This document shows, piece after piece, positions 57,285-64,000 of a stretch of DNA of 64,000 nt (the stretch's first letter is position 1; every line of letters begins with the position of its first letter). Below the pieces are notes generated by a model. That model was not told where the DNA came from. It made no database searches and saw only the letters and a program-made list of their open reading frames with translations. The translations under genes were made by a program, and so were the position numbers. This DNA is from Atkinsonella hypoxylon (Eukaryota; Ascomycota; Sordariomycetes; Hypocreales; Clavicipitaceae). The DNA lies in NCBI GenBank assembly GCA_000729835.1, contig JFHB01000026.1:124001-188000 (forward strand), read 5' to 3'.

Positions 57285-57290
57285 TTAGGT
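57149..57290 (+). mobile_element. Repeat-derived coding relic with stop codons
   Basis: A plus-strand frame reads KALLLIEKADWDEAIELAN, a TAG stop, VARDKVELV, another TAG, then AII. Both TAG codons sit where CAG (Gln) would fit, a C-to-T pattern expected from RIP. The style resembles fungal retroelement or helical repeat proteins; the family is not identified. Confidence 0.35.
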
Positions 57291-58258
57291 GCTTTTCTGC
57301 AGCCCGTAGCAACGATGTGTATGGTCTTCTTCTCCTAGTTCATTTACAGAGAATCTTGAAGTTCTAGTACATATGACTTTGAACTCCCCGGAAGATGCAA
57401 TCGTATAAATATCAGACTTGCAATCGTATGTCTGCAGAGACGGCTGACATGTGTTGAAATCAACATTGCCTTGCTGCTGAAGCTGAGACACGAACGATAG
57501 CCCGATGAGTTTGGGATCCGTCTTGGGACAAATTTCAAACATGCTAGTAGGGCGATGAACTTGTTATCTACTTGCTCTCTTTCTCTCTTTCTCTTTCTTT
57601 GAAAAATAAAGAATAAAAAATAAAAACCCAAACAAACACACAAAAGGTTGACTTGCCTTGAAAGAGCACCGCTTATCTCGCAGCATGTACAGCCCTGCAT
57701 GCGCTGCAGATTCTGTCCTGCATCACCACCATTCGCCTGGTTCGAACATTGCGCCATCTCCTGCACAGCATCTTGCATGGCCAGGTACACCCTGCCGAGG
57801 TTGCATGAGCATGCCCCCGGAGCATCGTTCGGCACAGGAAAGTACGGCACGGGCTGCTTCACGATCGGACAGTTTTGGATATAGCCAACCATGTAGTCCT
57901 GGTACTCGCACTGCCACACCCGGTTCCAGCAGAAAGAAGAATAGTAGTTGTAGTTGTTCGTGTAGGTCCAGTTAGGCAGGTATAAATGTAAGTCGATAGC
58001 CTCAGCTGATGTTAAACGTCCGGCTGCATACCAAGTTCGGTTTAGCGTCAGGCCAGTGACGCACAACCGACAGACTGGGATCCGGGACAAGGGTTGTCGA
58101 TGTGCCTCCCGATTATCAGCAGCACCAGACCCTTGGAGAGTGAAATATAAGTTGGAAACATTGCCGGACGGCTGGGTAGCGGCGCCTCTGATGAAGAAAA
58201 TTGATGCAACAGAACGAGCAAGCAACAGGCAAGCAACAGTCAAGCATCAGGCAAGCAT
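57285..58258 (-). CDS. Cysteine-rich secreted protein, 5' end unresolved
   Basis: The 3' part is clear: exon 2 (57543-57285) joins exon 1 (ending 57657) through a GC..AG intron of 113 nt (donor GCAAGT, acceptor CTACTAG), phase 2, giving GALSSMFEICPKTDPKLIG. The protein is rich in Cys and aromatic residues (SSFCWNRVWQCEYQDYMVG, GACSCNLGRVYLAMQD, MQGCTCCEISGALS) and in N-glycosylation sites, so it is probably extracellular. The 5' end is a problem. A good hydrophobic leader (LTVACLLLARSVASIFF) is in frame, but the only in-frame ATG (58258) is followed three codons later by TGA. This stretch is an 11-bp minisatellite, whose unit changes shift the frame by two. The gene may be recently disrupted, or may start in an unseen exon. 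Family not recognised. Confidence 0.5.
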
Positions 58259-58272
58259 CAGGCAAGCAACAG
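58218..58272 (+). repeat. 11-bp minisatellite, five units, at the signal-peptide end of the Cys-rich gene
   Basis: Five consecutive 11-bp units of the form GCAAGCAACAG or GCAAGCATCAG (one starts with T). On the minus strand they encode the leucine/cysteine-rich start of the secreted protein. Confidence 0.88.
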
Positions 58273-58414
58273 GTACTTTTACTAGTAAAATCGGCGCAAA
58301 AATGGCACTGATATAGATCCGGATATTGAAAATCATATCTACAGTTTGGCTTTTCTAACCAACGCTATGAAAAGCCCGCCAATTCACCGAAAAACCATGT
58401 ATCAGGATGGCCAG

Positions 58415-59955
58415 TTATATCTTGGAGAGCACCTCAGCCCCTCCAAGCTGGTAAATCTTGACGAGTTGTCGCACGGCGAGATCGAGCAGGACATCCTCAG
58501 ATCCACCAGGGATTCGAGCACCGGGGACGTCGCGATAGATGGCTAGCCTCTAGTCAGTACTTCCTTACTCCGTCATCTTCTTGGCACTAAAAAGAGAAAT
58601 AGCAAGTAGAAGCAAGTAAACGGACGCGATGGGAAACACGTTACCTTCAACCAGGGCTCCCTGACCCGCAGCCGTGAAGCCATTACCACCAAACAACAAG
58701 ACGGCGCACTGCGCGCATTCATTCAATACCATGCCCGCCTTGGCTTTGGCCAAAGCGGTGATGCCACCTAGGTTCAGGTCGGCCTCTCGAGGCTTCATAT
58801 GACTCATCTGGTAGAGCAGCTGTTCCATCCAGGCGTTCAATGTTTCCAGCTCAGCGCCAGCCTTGGCGAGTCTATGTCGTACAACAGGCTGGTCGATGAG
58901 CTTCTTGTTGAACGCATCGCGCTTGAGACAGTACTCAACTGCGGCAGCAAGGGCCATGCGTGCCTGTCGGGTTACACCGACAGCAATGGTGAGACGTTCA
59001 TGGTTGAAGTTGGTGAGAATGATGCGCAATCCATTGCCTTCTTTCCCGATCAAATTGGACACTGGGACCTTGACGTCGTTGAGCTCAATGTAAGTTGTGC
59101 CACCGGCTTTTTGGCCTGCGACCGGGAGGCGGCGCATCGACACGCCCGGATGGCCCTTGAGAGGGACGATGATGACGGAAATCCCACTTCCTCCCGGCCC
59201 ACCTGTTCGGACTGCCATGGTGGTATAATCGGACCAGATGCCGTTGGTGATCCTACTTGAAGGTTAGAACAATTGAGCCGGTGTCGCGGGCCTAGATTGC
59301 TGACCATTTCTTAGCGCCGTTGATAATGTAGTACTTGCCATCCTCCGTCTTCGTGGCCGTGGTAGTGATGTTGGCCACATCGCTGCCGGCATCGGGCTCA
59401 GTAATGGCAATGCAAGTACGCTTCTTGCCTGACAGGAAATCGGGCAAAAACCGTGCTTTCAACTCGTCACTTCCATGCTTGAGGATAGGCGGGATGCCGA
59501 AGGCGAACCCGGCGGTCAAGGCAGCGCCGGGCCCTGCCAGACCAGATCGGCCCATCTGCGCTCGTCGTTAGCATGCGGAATGTCGTTCAAATGCCATGAA
59601 GCCCGACGTCCGAGCATCATACCTCGTCGCAGTAGATTCCCGTATGTAAGTAGTCCCATTCCTCTACCTTGACGCCTAATACATCGTGTATGTCAAGCTT
59701 CTTGAGCCATTCCACCGGCAGCGGAGGCGGTAGATTGGGAAGCAACATGCCATGTTGGTTAAAGGTTTCAAAAACGTGTCCCGGGACTGCCCCTTCCTTC
59801 TCCCACTCAGCACCTTGGCTAAGTAGATTGTCCCACAGAAACTTCCGACAGGCCTTTTGGAACCGACGATGGGATTCAGTGTAATACGGAGACGGAAGAC
59901 CGCGCAGGTATGGCGGTTCAGAGAAAGGGATCGGGTTGGTGGAGTTTTCGGCCAT
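58415..59955 (-). CDS. Acyl-CoA dehydrogenase
   Basis: Exons are 59955-59623, 59555-59305, 59252-58645 and 58542-58415, giving 439 aa, typical of the family. Introns are GT..AG and phases match. The last one (GTAACG..GGCTAG, with a CTGAC branch site) replaces a spurious tail with EAIYRDVPGARIPGGSEDV, the expected C-terminal region. Domains: N-terminal helical (about 20-130), with YCDEMGRSGLAGPGAAL; middle beta domain with the signature ITEPDAGSD (162-170) and KKWITNG; C-terminal helical domain with FNHERLTIAVG and a FGGNGFTAAGQGALVE segment. These FAD enzymes oxidise acyl-CoA to trans-2-enoyl-CoA. There is no obvious mitochondrial presequence and no C-terminal PTS1 (the protein ends LSKI), so location and chain-length preference are open. 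Its neighbours are pseudogenes, but the gene itself is intact. Confidence 0.93.
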
Positions 59956-60894
59956 TGTGAGCGTGACTGCCTGCGCGACTAGGACAAGACACGGCGTGAA
60001 TGCAAGCGAGTGATGGTTTTCGATGAACGAACCTTGTTACGAACCTGGCCATGAATTTATTCTTGCCTCCCAATGTAGGCATTACGGTGGGCCTTTTGCA
60101 CAACAACGATCCAGCCGAGGCTGTCATCTGGCCCCCCTCCTTTCTCCCATTTCTCCATTCCCCGGTGCCGCCGGCCGGACTCTGCTTTACTCCATACAGC
60201 CGAGGAGAAGGACTGAAGTACGGAATACGGAATAGTATATATTAATTCCCAAGCAATCAAGTCCAACAAGGGGCAACTTACAGGTAGAGTACATGTGACC
60301 CGTACTTGTAACTGCCGACTTAGGTAGATCAAGGTCTTCAAGGTACATGTACCCTTACTATTTCACGTCTTTGTAGACATCGCACCGCTCCCGCAGCACA
60401 TGATTGATGCAGTTCTAGTATTCGCCGACTCATCTCCCGCGATTCGTCTAACCGCCTAGCAGACACAAGCGCCCTCGAAGAAGTTCATGCCAGAACGGAC
60501 GCGTACATGCATTTCGCGAACAATGCAGCCTCGTCATCTAGATCCACACTTTGTGTCTTGTAAAGGCACATCACCAGGACCTTGCCCAGGCTAAAAGGCT
60601 ACATGCTCCGACGTCAAAACGAAACTCAGAATGGCCACTGCAGAAAGAGTCCACTCCACTTCGAACATGTTTGAGCAGCTGACACAACCCTAACCCTAAC
60701 CCTTCCCGTGGAGACTAGATGACTAGATGTATAGTGTCGTATAGTGTCATTAGTGAAGGCTGCTGTATATCACCGTCAAACCCACTTCTGACCGACACGA
60801 ACTATCAAGCGCGTCTCCGCCACGACGCCATCTTGTACCCCAACGCTATCATCGTATGCTACAGCAAGTGCCACGCTGCTCCTCGTAATGCGTC
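59956..60894. other. Intergenic region with telomere-like repeat
   Basis: Left: promoter of the acyl-CoA dehydrogenase. Paired TACGGAAT motifs are at 60219 and 60226, with a TATA-like run just after. A telomere-like (AACCCT)3 lies at 60686. No gene is supported. Confidence 0.45.
60686..60703 (+). repeat. Short interstitial telomeric repeat, (AACCCT)3
   Basis: Three perfect AACCCT units, equal to TTAGGG on the other strand, the usual fungal telomere unit. It could be an internal telomerase or repair scar, or a telobox-like promoter element. Confidence 0.8.
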
Positions 60895-61330
60895 ATGAGC
60901 AGGCAACACGTAACTCCTGGGCATACCAGTTTTGAACCGCCCGCACGTCGTAGCCCATCGCCACCGAGTCGAACACGAAAAAGATGCTGCTTGGCCAAGG
61001 CCCTATTGTCAGATCATCGGCAGACCTATTTGCCATGCCTTCTGGCCGCTGCCACGATCTTTTCGATAGCATCAAGAAACTCGGATTCATCACCTTTTGC
61101 CGGGGTGTAGCCAAAGAGGGACATGGTAAGGTCATTCGGCCCAGTGAATACCATGTCTTCAGAGAGCATTAGCTAGGATTTCATGCATGTTGCTCAACAG
61201 CACCATGTACAGAACACATAGTGTCTGCATTGTCAATACCCGTCCGTGTTTCAATTTGAATTGAGTAATGGCCGGGAAATGCGGAGCCCTGTCCTCGAAT
61301 GCCCTGCGGAAGGAACTTGGCGCTGTCCGA
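60895..61330 (-). pseudogene. HpcH/HpaI aldolase family remnant
   Basis: The minus strand reads KFLPQGIRGQGSAF (about 61330-61280), then a degenerate stretch, then MVFTGPNDLTMSLFGYTPAK and FLDAIEKIVAAARRHGK, then TAG. After that ALAKQHLF appears in one frame and DSVAMGYDVRAVQNWYAQEL in another, ending at 60893. The GPNDL motif and order of blocks match class II aldolases of the HpcH/HpaI family, which cleave 4-hydroxy-2-oxoacids. At least two stops and a frameshift, and loss of the 5' half, show it is dead. Confidence 0.72.
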
Positions 61331-62520
61331 AAAGAGGACAGCCCTAGAAAAGTCATGATCGGTTTTGACTCAGATCGGAGAGCACTGCGGAGGCGTAGGT
61401 GCGGGTATTGAATTTGGCTTGTTATGGCTGAGTGACTGTTGGAACATTTCGCGCTCAACTGCCAGACGAGGCAGTGGAATCTGATCATGATAAAAATCAA
61501 GAAAGTAGGAGCCCGGATTGGATTAGTTATCGTGGCCAGTTCCAAGCCGATGGCGGAGGAATGCCGATACACAGCGTAGGATTTGATGGGACTTATAATA
61601 TACACTCCCCACTACCCACAGTAGCATACCCGCTTTTACAAGAGAACTGATTGGCCATCGTCACGGCTCGGGCCGTTAAATCGGCAGAAGAATGTGGGCT
61701 GGGGTTATACATACCTTAACCTTAAGACGGCTTCGCAACGAGGAGATGACTGTAGCTTCTATTCTAGGTGGCTAGTCATCTCTCTCGGTGCCGGAAGATG
61801 CCCATGATATAACAGAGGGTATTGAAAAGACGGCAAAAGAGACCTACAGTTGTCAGGATTTCGACTTGGGTGAATAGGAATCGAGTGGCCGGCCGGGGAA
61901 GTCACCGGGTATTTACACCCGTTCAAGGGCATGTGTTTATTCCTTTAACTGAACTCTCTTTATTTCTTTGGGAACACTTTATAGAAACTAATAAACTATA
62001 CGGAGAACTCTGTACGTGCCTAGTATAACATGAACAGTCTACCTATTTCGACAAGGAATCATGTTTGCCTTGATTTGGGTGGTGGCGCGTGTTTATAGGA
62101 ATAAGTTCTCAAAGTGGTACAGTCAACCTAGGAAGAACCAAGCTGCCAGGTCAAAATTCAAATAAATTCTCCATACGGAGTTTGTATTACATTATTATCC
62201 ACGTCGGTAACAGGTTCGCCATAGGGAATATGTATTGCACTGGTGTCCAATGTCGGTAAGGTAAGCATCCCCGTCTCATAATCCTGCCATATCTGTTCCT
62301 GCCTCCAGCTGAGCTGTGTCGCGGCCCAACTGACATGTTTCCGAGACATAGGTATACTGAGTATTTGGGGGCAACGATGCACTTGACATAACCTCGCACT
62401 CGCGTCAAGCCAAGAAAGCTTAAAGCAGCTTTCCGTCTACTAACCCTTGCCCCTCCCCTCCCCTCCGGAGCCCTTTACTTGCTCCATGGACAAGGAAGTG
62501 ATCGCCGCCTCACATCACGA
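61331..62520. other. Intergenic region, no supported gene
   Basis: The left part may hold further eroded aldolase sequence. On the minus strand, 62158-62380 shows a protein-like tail (MLTLPTLDTSAIHIPYGEPV, later QTPYGEFI) with no ATG; it could be an isolated 3' exon. The right end, a C-rich stretch, is the old promoter of the aminotransferase remnant. Confidence 0.35.
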
Positions 62521-63453
62521 ATGTGTCTATTCTCTGCCCTCCCTGAGGCTACTTCCGATGCTGCCTTTGGCTTAGTCGAGGTGTACAATGCAGATGCCTC
62601 GCGGTTGAAAGTTGATCTTCGCCCAGGATTCTACCGTGACGAAGATGCTAGACCTTGGGTCTTGCCGTCAACCGGAAAGGTACCTGCAGCCCTTGATGTG
62701 TTTGAGATTTTGCAATTATTTTTTAACGTGCATTCTAGGCCACCCCTGAGCTGCTCGAGCATGCCCAAAAGCTTGTATTCGCTACATCGGACGGGGAAAC
62801 TGCAGAAATTGCGTCAATCCAGACGGTCGCAGGCACCGGAGCGAATCACCTTGGTGCCCTTTTTTTTGGCCCGCGCCAGTCGTCCTCGCACATAACCCTA
62901 CCGGGCTTGACTTTACCAAAAATCAGTGGAGGGCCATAGCTAACATTTGTCAACAGAAGAAACTAATTCCATTCTTTGACCTCGCTTAGTAAGTGGCCGA
63001 GCGTTAGTTTTTTTCTTCTTCCTGGATAAGAAGCTACGTCAACTAATTCATCACGCAGTCAAGGCCTTGACACGGGAGATGTTGCCGAGGACGCGTGGGC
63101 CATACGGTATTTCTTCCGTCACGCCCTTAAAAACACTAGTGGCGCAATCATTTCAAAGAACTTTGCTTTATACGGCGAGCGAGTCGGCGCTCTGCATGTC
63201 GCATGCAGGACGGAGGAGGTCAAGTGCCAAGGTTGTCAGCCTACTTTCACAGCTTTCTCGGGCTGAGATCATGACCGCCCTTATCAAAGGCGCCAAGATT
63301 GTGGCATAGATCCTGGGAGACAAGGAGTGAAGTCAGCAGTGGCACAAGGATCTCACTTACATAACCGGCCAGCCCAGGTCGATGCGGACAAGACTCGTGG
63401 ACGCCTTGAGAAACCGGCAAACACCAGGGAACTGGGATCACATATTAACGGAC
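62521..63453 (+). pseudogene. Aspartate aminotransferase remnant
   Basis: It starts MCLFSALPEATSDAAFGLVE and reads KVDLRPGFYRDEDARPWVLP, as in cytosolic class I aspartate aminotransferases. A GT..AG intron (62680-62738) joins STGK to ATPELLEHAQKL. TVAGTGANHLGALFF then runs, with a frame change, straight into AHNPTGLDFTKNQWRAIANI at about 62875-62890, so roughly 65-80 residues of the PLP domain are missing. A second intron (GTAAGT..CACGCAG) gives DLAYQGLDTGDVAEDAW. The region after it keeps SKNFALYGERVGALHV but then shifts frame and carries TAG and TGA stops before QWHKDL and QTPGNWDHILTD. Nothing clear follows. The order of blocks makes the identity firm; the gene cannot make an active enzyme. 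Confidence 0.85.
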
Positions 63454-63626
63454 GTGAGTTTTCTGTTCATTTTACTCTCTTCGTCATGTGCCTAACTCTC
63501 ACGCAAATGGGTTGGACCTGAGATTTACTGTTTTCCCGAGACAAATCACTCGCACGCCGAAACTCCAAGCTACATAGCACTAAATTCACCGGAACACCAC
63601 CCTCCCCTACCGAATGCACAATCTCC
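63454..63626. other. Short spacer between aminotransferase remnant and GH127-like gene
   Basis: The 3' part of the aminotransferase (about the last 60 residues) is not recognisable here. It should also contain the 3' end of the GH127-like gene. Confidence 0.4.
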
Positions 63627-64000
63627 TCAACCAACCTGCCAGTAAACATTGTAATTGTAATCATAAGAATTGAAAAACGCATCCAGCGTAATATTGGCCC
63701 AGCCCGAGATGCCCTTAAAGATCAACTTATCGCTGTACACGCGCCGAACCGAGTTGAAGTCCAGCGGAGGCATGCTATCAAGCATGTCTTCACCGAAATT
63801 TCCAGCCAATATGGTGGGACCAAACGCGATAGCAGCGATAGCCTTGTTGTCGTTCGCCACAACCTTGCGCAGCGTCATGGGGAGCTTCACGGTGATGGTG
63901 TCGCCAAAATGCCATGGACGCTGGATGCGAGCATAGGACCCAGGCTGATGGGTGGCTGTTTTGTCGCGCTGGCCATTGACAAGGACATGTGCACCAGAGG
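63627..64000 (-). CDS. GH127-like beta-L-arabinofuranosidase, C-terminal part (partial)
   Basis: Open to the right edge of the window; about 124 codons of the 3' end are visible, with the stop at 63627. The segment VLVNGQRDKTATHQPGSYAR followed by IQRPWHFGDTITVKLPMTLR matches the C-terminal beta-domain of the DUF1680/GH127 family (an xNGQ turn, PGSYxxIxRxWxxGD, then LPMxLR). AAIAFGPTILAGNFG follows. The family includes beta-L-arabinofuranosidases acting on plant glycoproteins and related sugars. The catalytic domain lies outside the window, so activity cannot be judged. The last about 50 residues (LDFNSVRRVYSDKLIFKG onward) look like an extra beta-rich tail. Confidence 0.75.
   Translation of the reverse strand, partial: SGAHVLVNGQRDKTATHQPGSYARIQRPWHFGDTITVKLPMTLRKVVANDNKAIAAIAFGPTILAGNFGEDMLDSMPPLDFNSVRRVYSDKLIFKGISGWANITLDAFFNSYDYNYNVYWQVG

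Noticed and set aside
60051..60245. Small plus-strand ORFs upstream of the acyl-CoA dehydrogenase
   Set aside because: No motif; they lie in the promoter region of the minus-strand gene.
1..64000. tRNA or rRNA genes, CRISPR arrays, bacterial-style operons
   Set aside because: I looked for tRNA B-box-like sequences and for regularly spaced repeats and found none that folded or repeated convincingly; a covariance-model scan would be needed to exclude tRNAs.

Overview
This window looks like nuclear DNA of a filamentous ascomycete, probably a sordariomycete. Genes carry short introns of about 50-180 bp with GT..AG (twice GC..AG) borders. The conserved block of housekeeping genes (CHL1 helicase, ribosomal protein uL15/RPL28, CDC7 kinase, condensin subunit 1, FCP1) is fungal. 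An HsbA-type cell-wall protein, a GH92 mannosidase, an AA11-type chitin oxidase remnant and an RGS-LOV photoreceptor fit an ascomycete, possibly Hypocreales. The order-level guess comes from recalled family distribution, not from a search. Most exon joins below were chosen because they keep the reading frame and restore family motifs.

Layout. 0.4-4.7 kb: two conserved genes of unknown function on the minus strand. 7.3-8.5 kb: a three-exon gene of unknown function with a hydrophobic N-terminus. 9.2-11.1 kb: an MFS transporter. 12.5-13.1 kb: an HsbA-like secreted, probably GPI-anchored protein. 13.1-21.1 kb: an 8-kb gene desert with microsatellites and one transposase-like relic. 21.1-23.6 kb: GH92 alpha-mannosidase. 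25.7-27.9 kb: RGS-LOV blue-light receptor. 29.9-31.0 kb: a phosphorylcholine-phosphatase-like HAD enzyme whose initiation codon appears to be CTG. 31-36 kb: a small secreted protein between gene remnants and AT-rich repeat relics. 36-37 kb: a metallo-beta-lactamase of the AHL-lactonase type. 38.0-39.2 kb: a bZIP factor. 40.5-54.9 kb: the dense housekeeping block, with two divergent pairs (CHL1/RPL28 and CDC7/CND1). 55.8-64 kb: a decaying accessory region holding a broken AA11 oxidase, a cysteine-rich secreted protein, an intact acyl-CoA dehydrogenase, an HpcH/HpaI aldolase relic, an aspartate aminotransferase relic, and the 3' end of a GH127-like arabinofuranosidase running off the right edge.

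The window is not one operon-like system. A core of replication, chromosome-segregation and transcription genes is flanked by accessory DNA with secreted enzymes, possible horizontally acquired enzymes, pseudogenes and repeat relics. The most interesting items are the RGS-LOV photoreceptor, the CTG-start HAD phosphatase, two GC-AG introns, and a dispersed TACGGAAT motif that I find only outside coding exons.
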